Shown here piece by piece: positions 23,850 to 37,209 of a stretch of 64,000 nucleotides of DNA. The DNA lies in assembly GCF_037975245.1 (NCBI RefSeq), contig NC_092567.1:4534214-4598213 (forward strand). Direction: 5' to 3'. The notes under the pieces were generated by a model, which did not search any database, was not told where the DNA came from, and saw only the letters and a list, made by a program, of their open reading frames with translations. The stretch comes from Apostichopus japonicus (lineage: Eukaryota; Echinodermata; Holothuroidea; Aspidochirotida; Stichopodidae). Positions within the stretch are counted from its first letter, which is position 1, and each line of letters begins with the position of its first letter. Made by a program: the position numbers and the translations under genes.

Positions 23850-23993
23850 CAAGCCCGAGAAGTGCCATTTCCGGTGATCTGGGGGGTATCAAAACCAACA
23901 ATTTTCTTGTACGCTCCGCGCCAACTGATGATGGCGCTCCGCTTAGATAGTAATTCGCGCCCCCGGGTTAGAAAATCCTGGATACGCGCCTGA
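23850..23993 (+). mobile_element. hAT-type miniature element, fragment
   Basis: Carries GTACGCTCCGCGCCAACTG and GGCGCTCCGCTTAGATAG, inverted relative to the copy at 37218-37559. It ends GGATACGCGCCTG, the inverted form of the sequence at 17891. Confidence 0.55.
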
Positions 23994-25189
23994 TATATGT
24001 ATCTTGAGAATAACAGATGTGATCGAATGAGGTTACTAGATAATTCCAAGTAATTAATTACCTCTCACCCTTACTGCATTTTCGTTAAATAAGTTTCCTT
24101 ATATTCCTACAACGCTTTATATTATTAGGACTACGGAAAACTATGGTCGTGTAGGGTTCGCTACTAATAAGATACAAATTATTATTGCTATGCAATGGCG
24201 TGTGGCAATTTCTACCAGAATATATGACGTTTTGTATTGCTCAGTTTTATGACACACATGGAATCTACCATTTGTTGCTTAGGGCAGGTTAATATCTCGT
24301 CGAATACTCCTGAGAATTACGATTATGGAACGGTTTCCTATGATTACATATACATATCATTAAATGCATCACGTGCGACCTCCAACAGTGATGCAGTCAT
24401 TTGTTTGACAACACAATAAACAGTTTAATACTTAAATTACCAATACACCTTTATCATTTGATAATGGTGAGAACTGATTGAAACTATGCAAGAACTAGTC
24501 AATCGTAACGTTGATCTTTGTTAAGCCTCGCAAGCCTTAGTAGAAAGAAATACCAAAGGCAGTTGTTGGTTCACCAGTGACCACGCACTTTTTCACATAC
24601 TCCATTTACTTTTCTCTTACACGTAGTAAAATAATTAAAATATATGAACTTCACTGCTGGATTTCCATAACACACAACAATAAGTTCTTTAACGTATCAC
24701 GTATACTATAACATACTGTGGTATGTGTGTGTTTCATACGGGGATTTTTCGGGGATGTCTATAGTGGTCCATGAGTATAACCTGCCAACAAGGTAGACCT
24801 TCGGCGGAATTTAATTGTGAAAAGTAAAACCTGCAAAGCGGAGCAAAAACTATCCTAATTTGTTGGGGGAATATACATAAAATGCTCATTGTTACTTATT
24901 TTTGCAAGGTGTTTGATCCGAGGTATCTCTGCCATATATCCCAGGTATTTACCAATACAGAGATCAAGTTATAGTACACTAGTGCGACACGTTGTCTATT
25001 AGATATAGCACACATACAACAAACTATGAAACTTGCAAGAATCCAAGACTGCGCTACCACCCCTGCCTCCTCCCACACCTACAAGTGTCATTTTAAATAA
25101 TATACCAGAAAGTTGGAACCGATTTTAAGTAACAACCTTACCCATTCTTTTTCTGTCTATTCTGAGTAGAGCGCTAAAGTGAAAGAGGA
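23994..25189. other. no gene recognised
   Basis: Only short ORFs. Confidence 0.45.
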
Positions 25190-25486
25190 ATGTTTCTAGG
25201 CGTTATAACACATACATCTAATCAAACCAATTGGCAGTATCTGGATACAAATAAAACTGGTCCTTGCAAGCACGACATTTTTATGCTGGACATTATGGAA
25301 ACAAACTTCACGTGTGCAAACTTAATTGTTTTATCTACGAACACTAGATGGTCATTGTTCTTGCAAATGCACGATCTGAGAAAATATGACTATATCGGAG
25401 AGGGAACAATATATTTTGGTGTGAACAAAGGAACAGCTTATGAAATTCAAGACAACAACAATAAGACAACAAGGCTAGGAGTTTAG
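25190..25486 (+). CDS. unrecognised 98-codon ORF
   Basis: An ATG-initiated frame of 98 codons with a protein-like composition (several N-x-T/S sites and two cysteines). No signal peptide, membrane segment or known domain is visible. It could be an exon, a relic or chance. Confidence 0.2.
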   Translation: MFLGVITHTSNQTNWQYLDTNKTGPCKHDIFMLDIMETNFTCANLIVLSTNTRWSLFLQMHDLRKYDYIGEGTIYFGVNKGTAYEIQDNNNKTTRLGV

Positions 25487-27687
25487 TCTACCTAGTGTAG
25501 CCCACATGCGCTCGTAGATGTATAGTACTATAGAAGCAGTAATACACACTTATATGACATATTTTATATAAATGTGTATTATAAGCTAGTATACTAGGCC
25601 TATATTCTATAATGTTACGAGCGCCTGTGGTGTAGGCTAGCATACGTCAAGTTTCTAGACACTTCGTCGACCACCAACCCAGTCTGCATTTCGTGCACTC
25701 TGAACTGAAGATCTTCGGAGTGGTACTTACCTTCTGCTCTAGTACATGGTACAAAGTACATGGTACTCATATTTTAGGTTATTTTTGATAAAGTTGGAAG
25801 TACCTGGTGTTTAACTAAGAACAAAAACTCAGTTTCAATGCATGAAATACCCATAATGTTGTTAGCTTAGGCCTAGGCCTCAGGTTCATAGTGGCGCTAT
25901 GTTAGTATCCAACTTCCTAGACCAAGTCTACACCAGCTGTAGCACAATGTTGTAGGGTTCTGTATCCTAAGTGGAGTGGCTGCTGAGTGCTAATACCCTG
26001 GACAGAGAATGTTTTGAGTCTTATTTAGCAAATTATCCACAAAGGTATGCATTTTCTGCTCCTGCATATGTGCATCAAGGGGTTTTGAGCCTACTCAGCC
26101 TATCATTAAATTTCTGTTGTTTGTCAATTTTCAGAGAAAGTTGATGAGCCAAGTCCTCAGCATTCACAGCTATATACTTCAAATGGTTGTGGTATCAATG
26201 GACTCAACTGGTTAGATGAGGTCACAACAAATTCCAAACAACTCTGACAACAGAAATAGATATCCTGATACTTCCATGGGAGATCTACTGAAGTAACTAT
26301 AGGAACCAGTGCTTGCCACCCATGGAGAATAAGGTAATTTGACGTTGTTGTTCTTTGACGAGCAACAAATTTGAATGTTTTATCACAAATTATGCCCCCT
26401 ATCTACCTCTTGTCCCTACACCTGTCTTTAATACATTGTAACAACCTATGGATAAACCTTTAAATGGACTGGATATGTTATTGAGGTGAACTGTGTATTT
26501 AGATAGCATTTCAGTAAGCTTTCCTTTAGACTATACTGTACATACTGTTACAGTTAGGCTGTGGTTTACAAATTCCAATGATCCAGTTTTGGCAAAGAAC
26601 ACCTTCAATTCTCTTATTCTAAGTAACATAACAGTTGCACTGAAGTGACAGGCAATATCAGTTTAACATGTTCCAAACAGTTCAGGAATACATTGGGGTA
26701 TGTCCTGTAGGTCAGTTTGGGAGGAATCAACTGAGCTAAACAAAAGTAGTTTTCAATTTCATCACATTTCAGAGCCAGAGACGAAAACGCCCTCCCCGCT
26801 GACCCTTCTCTGGATGATGTTGCTACAGGTATGGCAAGCCAGACCAAGTGGACTGTGATCCAGATACCAATAAAACCTGCAAGAATCATAAATGCACCCA
26901 ACTTGGTCAAGTTTATCAAAATTGGTGACTGGAAATGTTGTTGCAGACGTAGACCTGGTTACTGCTTACACAGTATTGCTCATATGTGTATTTACACACT
27001 GCACAGTGCATACTGAAATCTCTGAAAAGACATCTTTATGGACCAAAAATGATAATTGCATTGAAATATGTTGTGGTTGATATTGTGACGACTATAAAAA
27101 GTATCATTTTGGTATGAAACTAAAATAATCTCTCACTTAAGTTGGCATACTCCTATTAGAGTCTATATCCATCCCTTCGATTGTTCTCCTTCAGGAAAAG
27201 TGCCAAAAAGCAGCGGGAACATCTTTTTTGACCTGTTATCAATCATAATATAGTTTTTTGTGGCTTGCATGTTGAAGAGCATGAATGCACATGTGGTGAG
27301 AAAATTGGGTCAATTGAGGCAGTTTTAGACCCCTTTAGGCTTCCCAGGAGCAGCGTAGGAAAATTGTTTACCTCTGAGTGGAGTGGTTTGTTTACAAGTG
27401 ACGAAATCTGGCTCGAATAGCAAAAAATCTACATGGTCATGATACGGAAAATTGTTAGTGCCATGAAAGGCCAACTTGTCAGCTATCCGGTGATAGGTAG
27501 CATTTAGCTAGTGAAAACTATCTAGACGGAGAGACCACATTACTTTTGTGATTTAGTGTGTAAGTCAATGGGGCTTTAAATGGGCTTATGCTACTGTACC
27601 TTAAGTTACATATAAGGAACAATCTGTGATGTATAGTGCGCATTATGCAATCACTGAAATAACCACAGTACCTAAAGACATAGAGAA
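25487..27687. other. no confident gene; one candidate exon at 26135-26247
   Basis: At 26135-26247 (+) a strong pyrimidine tract ending TTTTCAG precedes 37 open codons up to a TGA. This looks like a terminal coding exon entered in phase 1, with no recognisable domain. Nothing else was seen. Confidence 0.25.
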
Positions 27688-27751
27688 GTTGTGGCGGAAT
27701 GGTTGGGGCACTGAACACATGATTCCATGATCGTAGGTTCATGTACCAACC
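27688..27751 (+). repeat. degenerate tRNA-like / SINE-like fragment
   Basis: TGGCGGAATGG resembles a Pol III A box and GGTTCATGTACC a weak B box at plausible spacing. The arms do not fold as a tRNA, so this is at best an old tRNA-derived repeat. Confidence 0.3.
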
Positions 27752-28844
27752 TGGTCGATACGTATATATCTTTAATGAAGACACTTAATCTCAATTGCCG
27801 CTCTTTACTCAGGTGTATAGGGTACCCTGGGAGGTAATTCAAAAATATAGCATTTGCACCGCTTCATGGCTGCAATGATATGGGATGTCCCCTGGGGAAC
27901 ATGTAGCTGTAGCTCAGCATTGTTTCTACCATTCAAGACATAACTTATAGTTTGTGATAAAGTACCTCTAGAAATGTTTGAACTACTTTGTTTTCTGTTC
28001 CACCCTAATGTTGCGTCAAGGATAATAACATATTCAACTTACATGTTCTGCACTAATATTGTACCATCACATCCATGGTCAGAAACTGATAATAATATCA
28101 CTTCCAAGTTCCTAATTCGAGATGAAGATTATAAGGATATTTTCTGGCCCTTTTTAACAGTTAAGGTCATATAGAGCTACTAAAGGCCTTTTTATACCAT
28201 TTGATTTGACATGGGGTATTATTTTTATAAATAAATTTATAAATATGCTATATTATTTTGTGTATATTAAATATATGTTATGTATATTTAAATATTAATT
28301 AAGATAATTTATTTGGCTAAACTTCTATTTTTATATTTGAGCTGTGTACTTGCAATGTTTCCCTTTGTCTGCCCACATCTCTTCCATGCTGCTATTTTGA
28401 TGAAACTGATGGAGCCCATAATGATGCATGGTCAGTGGACAATGAGGGTCTTTAAGAATTGTAGGTATTGGTCATCAGGGTCTCTAATTGTTTGAAAACT
28501 GTTGAACACTGCCAACTTAATGGCTTAGGAGCATTTCAAAGTAATCCCATAAGTATTCTCAAGATGTTTTGTGGGAAAAGATTTTGACAATTTTGTAAAA
28601 ATAAGTTTTCCCAATTTTCCCATAAATATTTATTTTAGTTTTAAATGTTCTTTAACCTTTAGTGTTTGTTACTGTTCTTTATGAGATGACTTTTAAATGG
28701 ATTGTTTATTTGTCACATTTTGCATTAATACTGAAATGTTAATAAAAATTACCATGAAACATACAATGTGTGTCACTATCTCATTTCTTAACTAATCAGT
28801 ACTTAATCTTAAACTAGTCTTGTGACCTAAATAAGTAGTCACAG
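27752..28844. other. no gene recognised
   Basis: Very AT-rich. Nothing recognisable. Confidence 0.45.
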
Positions 28845-29045
28845 TTGCAATGACTAATATTTTTAGTCACTGGACTAAGTTTTGGTCGATAGAGGCATCG
28901 TAGTAGGACTAATTTTAATTAGTCAGAAAACTCAATTTAATTAGTCACAAAACTAATGTTATATAGTCAAATGACTAGAAAAAACTGGTCGATAGAGACA
29001 TCGTTGTGACTAATTTTTTTTAGTCATATTGACTAACTATTGTTT
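28845..29045. repeat. clustered GACTA/TAGTC motifs with a repeated 18-mer
   Basis: More than a dozen GACTA or TAGTC words in 200 bp, several in palindromic arrangement such as GACTAATTTTAATTAGTC. The phrase TGGTCGATAGAG(G/A)CATCG occurs twice, about 115 bp apart. Probably a short dispersed repeat; identity unknown. Confidence 0.6.
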
Positions 29046-30421
29046 ACAGTGGTATAGGTCCATGTTATACAGTTTAGTATAGGAATATGTTAGGATGGCA
29101 TGTCTTGCTGTATATTAATTGAAGCGATGCTATTACCTATTGACAACGTCTTAACTAATGTACAGCTATTTTAGCAATTCAGTGCATAGTTCTGTTATAT
29201 TTATACATGGCTTGAATAACAGCCAACGGTAACAATAATGGTTTTCAGAATTGTAAATACATTTGTTCTTAAAAACTAATACTGCTTAAATACAACCTCT
29301 ACCGTCATCGTCATTTGAACTTCCTTTTTAAGTTCATATTATTAGTTTTTACTAAACCGCAAACATGCATACAACCCAGCTAATCACGACCAATTCCTCC
29401 AAAGTGTGCAGTCTGTCTTAGTCAATGATGTATGACGGTAGCAAGCAACAATGGTATTTCGGTGTTATTTCTAAATCGGTTAGTTAAACAAAGCAGCACT
29501 GGTATTCATCGCTCAATGTAACGGAGACAATCACAAAGAGTTTCTGTTATAATTATTCATTCAGTTGTGAGGATTTGGTAGATTGTATTTTGGCTGAAAT
29601 GGTTCCGACTTGTGTGTTATAAACAGCACACTATTACACGTCTATATTGCAAATCCTTATAGTACACACATCACCCGTTGTGTGCTTCCATTACACATGT
29701 ACACCGATACGATGACATCAAAGGAAAGCTTTTTCACTATTATGAGGAGTGACATATCACATTATAACTTAGGTTACTTATTATAAGCGAAGTTTCAAAG
29801 TTAGTTATTTGTACCTGTTGGAATATGTTTATTTCATCTTTAATAGAGGTACGCTTTGAAGTTTGGGGATATATGCTTTATAGGAAACACAAAACAACCT
29901 CATATGTGGTCGTAATTGACTATGCCTAGTATAAAGTATTAATATTATAAACGTTAGCTATAATTTCTTCTGTATTAAATTAGGTCTGAAATCACAACCA
30001 TTCCCCCGAATTACACAGTGAAGCCCTAGTCCTAGATGTAACCTGCGTATAATTTAGTGACGCAGTGAGCTACATCCTATTAATTTAGGTTTACATGCAT
30101 TTCAACTGTGCAGGAAGTGTGAAACGGCTTCTTATACAAGGTAAAAGGTAAACAAGTGTCCGTGAACTAGGAAGATAATTGTGGAGAGAGCATGAATGGC
30201 ATTGATAGTATACACAATTGACAGGACCAGAGAAATTGTCTTTACAGAAAGGTTCACGATTCAAAGAGCAATAAGGATACATTTCCAGTCTAATGTGAAT
30301 AATACACATTTAAATTGCGTAGGGAAACATTAAAGACCGTAACACCGACGTCCACAATTTCTCGAATGTCTTTCTACATCAACTTAATTTTTAGTTTGTT
30401 ATTGTTAGTTTTATACCGGTA

Positions 30422-30424
<3 letters not shown>
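29046..30424. other. no gene recognised
   Basis: Only short ORFs. Confidence 0.45.

Positions 30425-30426
<2 letters not shown>

Positions 30427-30499
<73 letters not shown>
30427..30499. repeat. (TA)n microsatellite
   Basis: About 36 TA units abutting the CCATCCATCCTAT satellite. Confidence 0.97.
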
Positions 30500-30500
<1 letters not shown>

Positions 30501-33500
30501 TATACAGCCATCCTATACATCCATCCTATCCATCCATCCAATCCATCCATCTAATCCATCCATCCTATCCATCCATCCTATCCATCCATCCTATCCATCC
30601 ATCCTATCTATCCATCCTATCATTCCATCGTATCTATGCATCCTATAAATCCTATCCATCCATCCTATCCATCCATCCTATCCATCCTATCCATCCTATC
30701 TATCCATCCTATGAATGCATCATATATATATATCTCATACATGCTATCCATCTATCCTATCAATCCATCATATCTATCCATCCATCCGATCCATCCATTA
30801 TTTACATCCTATACATCCTTCATATCTATCAATCCTATTTAACATATCCATCCATCCTATCCATCCATCCTATACATTCTTTACATCCATCCTATCCATC
30901 CATCCTATCTATCATATCCATCCATCATTTCCATCCATTATATTCATACTATCTATCCATCCTATCAATCCATCCTATCTATCATAGCAATCCATCCTAT
31001 TCATCCACCTTATCCATCCATCATATCCATCCATCCTATCCATCACTCCTATCATTCATCGCATCGATGCATCATAAAAATCCATCGAATCTATCCATCT
31101 ATGCCATACATCACATCCATCCATCCTATCGATCCATCCTATCTATCCTATACATCCATCTTATCTATCCATCCTATAACTCCACCGTATCTATGCATCT
31201 ATTCTATACATCATATTCATCCATCCTATTCATCCATCCAATAGATCCATTCTATCCATCCTATATATCCATCCATCCTATTCATCCTATCTATCCATAC
31301 TATGAATGCATCGTATCCATGTATCCTATAAATCCTATCCATCCATCATATCAATCCATCATATCTATCCATCCATCCTATACATCCATCCTATACATCC
31401 TATACATCCATCATATCAATCCATCCTATACATCCTATCCACAAATCACATCTATCATATCCATCCACCCTTTCATCCTATCCATCCATCCTTTTCATCC
31501 ATCCTATCTATCCATTATATCCATCGATCATATCGATCCTATCTATCTATCCTATGATTCCATCGTATCCATGCATCCTATAAATCCTATCCATCCATCC
31601 AATCCATCCATCCTATCCATCCATCCTTTCCATCCTATTTATCCATCCCATGAATGCATCGTATTCATCTATCCTATACATCATATCCATCCATCCTATC
31701 GATCCATCATATCTATCCATCCATCATATACATCCTATCCACCAATCACATCTATCATGTCCATCCATCCTTTCCATCCATCGTATCCATGTATCCTATA
31801 AATCCTATCCATCCATCCTATCCATCCATCAAATCCATCGATCCTATCCATCCTATCCATCCTATCAATCCTATCCATCCTATACATCCATCCCATGAAT
31901 GCATTGTATCTATTTATCGTATACATCCTATCCATCTATCCTATCTATCCATCATATCTATCCATCCATCCTATCCATCTATTATTTTCATCCTATACAT
32001 CCTTCATATCCATCCATCCTATTTAACATATCCATCCCTCCTATCCATCCTTCCTACACATTCTTTACATCCATCCTATCCATCCATCGTATCTATCATA
32101 TACATCCATCCTATCCACCCATTCTATCCATCCATCATATCCATTCATTATATTCATCCTATCTATCCATCCTATCATTCTATCATATCCAATACATCCT
32201 ATACATCCTATCCATCCATCCTATCCATCTATCCTATACATCCAATATATCCTATACATTAATCCTATCAATCCATCTTATCTATCATATCAATCCATCC
32301 TATCCATACACCTTATCCATTCATCATATCCACGCATCATATCCATCCATCCTATCCATCACTCCTATCATTCCATCGCATCGATGCATCATATCCATCC
32401 TATCTATCCATCTTATCATTCCATCGTATCCATCCATCCTATCCATCCTATTTATCCATCCTATGAATGAATTTTATACATCTGTCCTATACATCATATC
32501 CATCAAGCTTATCAATCCATCATATCTATCCATCAATCCATCCTATCCATCCATCCTATCATTCCATCGTATCGATGCATCATATCCATCCTATCTATCC
32601 ATCCTATCATTCCATCGTCTCCATCCATCCTATCCATCTTATGTATCCATCCTATGAAGGCATCGTATCCATCTATCTTATACATCTCCATCCATCCTAT
32701 CGATTCATCATATCTATCAATCCATCATATCCATCCATCCTATACATCCTATCCACCAATCACATCTAGCATATCCATCCATCCTTCCATCCAACCTATC
32801 CATCCATCCTATACATCCTATACATCCATCCTATCCATCCATCCATTCTATCTATCATATCCATCCTATCCATCCAGCCTATCCATTCATCCTTTTCATC
32901 CATCATATCCATCCATTATATCCATCGATCATATCGATCCTATCTATCCATCCTATGATTCCATCGTATCCATGGATCCTATAAATCCTATCCAACCATC
33001 CAATCCATCCATCCTATCCATCCATCCTTTCCATTCTATTTGTCCATCCTATGATTGCATCGAATCCATCCATCCTATACGTCCATCATATCCATCCATC
33101 CTATCTTTCATAAACATCCATCCTAACCATCCATCCTATCCATCCATCCTATACATCCTTTATATTCGATACATCCATCCTTTCCATCCATCCTATGTAT
33201 CATATTAATCCACCCGATCCATCAATCCTATCCATCCATCATATCAATCCATCATTTCCATGCATCCTATAAATCCTATCCATCCTTCCTATCCATCCTT
33301 CCTATCCATCCATCCTATCCATCCTATCCATCCATCATATCCATCCATCTTATCCATCCATCCTATACATCCACCCTATTTATCCATCCATAAAAATCTA
33401 TCGAATCTATCCATCTATACTATACATCACATCCATCCATCCTCTGGATCCATCCTATCCATCCATCATATCCATCCTATATATCCATCCTATCAATCCA

Positions 33501-34740
33501 TCGAATATATCCATCCATCCAATCTATCCACCTTATCCATCCATCCATCCATCCTATACATCCTATATATACATCTGTTTACATCTAACCTATATATCAA
33601 TCATATTCTATCCATCCTATCCATCCATCATATTCATCCATCCATCCTATCCCACCATCATGTAAATTCATCCTATCAATCCATCGTATCAATTCATCCG
33701 ATCATTCCTATATATACATCCATCCTATCCATCAATCCTTTCTATCGTATCCATCTATTATATACAACATATCCATACATCTATTATATACAATACATCC
33801 ATCCATCTTATCCATCCAATACATCCTATCCATCCATCCAATCCATCTATTCATCTATCCATCCAATAATATCCATCCATCCATCCATCCTATCCATCCA
33901 TCCTATCCATTCCATCCCCTCCATCAATCCAATCCATCTATCTTTCCATCCATCATATCCATCCATCCTATTTATCCGTCCTACTCATCCTATCCATCCA
34001 ATTCTATCCATCCATCCTATCAAACCATCATATACATCATATCCATCCAATTATATCCATTCATCCTATCCATCCATCCATCCATCCAATCAATCCATTG
34101 TATCCCTTGATCATATACATCCTATCTATCCATCATATCCATCCATCCACCCATCATATACTTCCTATCCATCCAAATATATCCATCTAGCCTATTCATC
34201 CATCCTATCCATCCATCCTATCCATCCAACATATACATCCAACCTATCCATCCATGATATACATCCATCCTATCCATCTATCCATCATATACATCCTATA
34301 CATCCAATTCCATCCATCCATCCTATCCATTTTCCTATCCATCCTATCCATCAATCCTATCCAACCTATCTATCCTATAAATGCTTTATATCCGTCCATC
34401 TATCCAATACATCCATCCTATCAATCCATACTATCCATCCTTTCTATCCATCCTATGAATAAATATCATCCATCTATCCTATCCTATCTATCCTATCCAT
34501 CCATCCTATCCATCTATCCTATCCATCCTATCCATCTATCCCATCAATCCATCCAATACATCCGATTATATCCATTAATCCTATCCATCCATCCTATATA
34601 TACTATCCATCCAATTCTATACATCCATCCTATCCATCCATACTATCCATCCATCCTATCCAGTCATCATATCCATCATATCCATCCATCCATCCATCCT
34701 ATCCATCCATCTATCCATCTACCTACCTATATACCTATCT
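30500..34740. repeat. 4.2-kb CCATCCATCCTAT satellite with higher-order structure
   Basis: The array consists of CCATCCATCCTAT (13 bp) and related ATCC-based units with scattered substitutions. Distinctive variants recur in the same order far apart: the run with TTTAACATATCC, ACATTCTTTACATCC and CACTCCTATCATTC occurs at about 30836-31075 and 32028-32390, and the run with ATCACATCTA, ATCGATCATATCGATCC and ATTCCATCGTATCC at about 31430-31660 and 32750-33060. This implies block duplications about 1.2-1.3 kb apart. Long isoleucine/histidine/proline/serine/tyrosine ORFs (up to 400 codons) arise because the unit contains no stop in most frames; I do not regard them as genes. Confidence 0.95.
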
Positions 34741-35039
34741 ATTTTATTTATCTATCTGTATCGTAAAAGTATTTGATACTTTACCAAAATAGCTAATGTA
34801 TCAACATATAAAGATTACATTTTAATTGAACGGTCGTCATCACATACATATTCTTAGACTAAAGATCAGAAGCTATTTTTTTCATTTATTTTTATATTTG
34901 GGCAATGTTAACATACGCAGTGCAGTGCTAGTTCCATAAAAATCTTTTTCTGCTAATATTCATAATTATTAGAAAATATTATAAATTTCCTGTTTTGTGA
35001 ATATTCTGTATTGGCAACTACATTTGCTTTTCTTTATAG
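34741..35039. other. no gene recognised
   Basis: AT-rich. Nothing recognisable. Confidence 0.45.
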
Positions 35040-35164
35040 GTCTTCCTTTCCGACATGAATTTTTGGGGAAAGCCAACGCATTTTGCGTTGCTGGAAAGAT
35101 AACTGAATACATTTATGGAGAAAGTAGGCTGCTAATTGAAAGAATCTTGCTTCACCAATTATAA
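35040..35164 (+). CDS. candidate terminal exon, unrecognised
   Basis: A pyrimidine-rich acceptor (TTTTCTTTATAG) precedes 40 open codons, entered in phase 1, ending in TAA at 35162-35164. The product has protein-like composition (starts LPFRHEFLGKANAF) but no known domain. No upstream exon was identified, the nearest sequence being satellite. Confidence 0.25.
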
Positions 35165-36514
35165 AAACGACCAAATGGTAGCAAACTGATTTTCGTTTTG
35201 AAAAATGTACTTTGGTGTGAACATTTAACGAGGGTTACCCGGAGAACAGGGTAGGAGGAGGGTGGTTGGGTTAGACAGGGGTAATATGTCAGATGAGGTT
35301 CCATCAATTGAAGTATACAATCAATTTGTTTTCCTTTTTGCAGGGGAGACTCATGGAGGTAGAGAGGAGGGTAGGGGTTGGCGGTGGAGGTGATTGAAGT
35401 TCGAAGAAATGTGAACAAACTTGGTGTTATAGCATCCGCGTTATTATGTTGTGCGTTTTAAAATGACAGATACTATAGATACGGTATCACATTTGCAAGA
35501 CGCTTCGCCTTGACGCTTGTGATTCGAGTGTGTTTAGCATAAAACGTGATATGTATAGAGTAGTCAAAAATAGCGAATGACACACCACTCTAAAGATTAA
35601 TGAACGATACATTGGTTGTATGCAATGACTACAAACAGATGTTCGTAGGATTGTGTACGGGTTGCTGTATTGTTAAAACAAGAGCAGCAAGGCTGCATAA
35701 GCTCGTGTAACCTTTTATTTGAGAAATGTGTTATTTCTTGCGCGAGATAACGGTGTTATTTCCTTTCCTTAACTCTCCTCTCCCCTTGTCCTCATGCTCC
35801 TTCTTAGCTACCATAATTTGCTTATATGATAGAAGGTTGTGTAATTTCGCCCTCTTAATTAGTACCTTACATAAGTATGTAAGTTATAACTCTAACGTAC
35901 CGCTGGAGTCTTACGTTAAACTAGTTTTCTTTTTCTTTGAATACAATACATTCGTCGCCTGAGCCACATTTAAATGTTCCCCGCTATATCAATATAGTGA
36001 ACGGCCAATATGGCTATATGGTCACCAACATCGATTATGGTCGTATCACCGTATTTACAGCTTCTACGCATGCTCACATGTACGTCATGTATTTGGGACC
36101 TTTTCAGAAAGCAAAACTACATTTTACATGCGGATCTTTGCAATGTGCCATCCAACCTTAACTTTTGCTGCAGGTACTAACCTGCATAATTAGTAAGGTA
36201 ATGATTTTCTACTTAATGCAAATCATTCCTCTAAACATCAATTTAAAATGCAGCTTTTGTGAGGTCGGCTACACCGAAATAGAACTTGAGGACATGTTAG
36301 GTATTCACAGAAGCTTTACAGTGCAAATGCAGTGCATGTCTGTCTTTATTTCATTTCTAACTCTCGAAATTTTCCATTCATTTCTAATAATTACCTCAAT
36401 CAAAAACAAGTGCATTCGAGAAAACTCGAACAACATATGAAAATCATGTTACTACAAGAACATGCTACACGAAGGAAGATTTCGAGAACGAAACATGTGT
36501 AAAAGTAAGTGGGC
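35165..36514. other. no gene recognised
   Basis: Two adjacent plus-strand ORFs at 35937-36161 and 36165-36440 have no recognisable domain. Confidence 0.4.
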
Positions 36515-36550
36515 CTGACGTTTCGATCCTAGCAGAATCCTCTTCAGAAG
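36515..36550 (-). ncRNA. hammerhead-core-like hairpin motif, copy 1
   Basis: On the minus strand: CTGAAGA, a G, a 5-bp hairpin GATTC/GGATC, then GAAACGTC. CUGANGA-hairpin-GAAA is the conserved core of the hammerhead ribozyme. Convincing stems I and III were not found, so this may be only a fragment or a look-alike from a dispersed repeat. A second copy is at 57345-57377. Confidence 0.25.
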
Positions 36551-36769
36551 CTGTATGACAAATAACAGTAACAGAAGGCACAAATACACGCACAGAATAC
36601 AGACAGGTCAATGAGCATGGTGAAAACAAAAGAGAGACTCCACTACCAAAAGTATTGTCAGAGGATATTATACCCCGTAATACGTCACGCTACAATATCA
36701 TTGGGGAAGTGGTGAGGAACAAACAAGAAAGCAAACACAGAGCTTAGTTTAAACTACCATCCACCTTTC

Positions 36770-37209
36770 TTAATTCCATCATTGATTAGTACAATATATT
36801 GACTTAATAAACTTTCTAGGTACTTGTGCAAGTATAGGTTTTTTAGTTGCAGATTGCTGTCTCATCCGACGTGTGACATGAGACCCATTTACTGTACGGA
36901 GGGCGAGTACGTTAGCTAACATTTCTTAGTTCCTTCATTGATTAGTACAATATATTAACTATTAACAAAGAAGAAAGCAAATTGCATAGAAGAGTTCAAA
37001 ATCAACAGCAAATGGAAGTCACACACACACACACACATGCACTCAAAATGGAACAACTTGGATACAAACTGACACTAAATGCGTTCTAGCGTGTGTTCAA
37101 GTTTGATGTGTGTGTGTAGGGGTGAGTGATGGATTCCCTTTTTGTCACCAGGTCCTGTACTATACCCATCTCCCTTAATTCCTTCATTGATTAGTACAAT
37201 ATGTTAACC
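36770..37209. repeat. three spaced copies of a ~40-bp sequence
   Basis: CATTGATTAGTACAATAT with shared flanks occurs near 36780, 36940 and 37180. A (CA)n run lies at 37021-37036. No coding sequence. Confidence 0.75.

Noticed and set aside
17891-23993. A single 6.1-kb element bounded by CAGGCGCGTATCC and its inverse
   Set aside because: The flanks do not match as a target duplication, and the interval contains other complete insertions, so independent fragments are simpler.
30636-34766. Long plus-strand ORFs (up to 400 codons) rich in I, H, P, S and Y
   Set aside because: They follow the satellite unit in overlapping frames; the repeat simply lacks stops.
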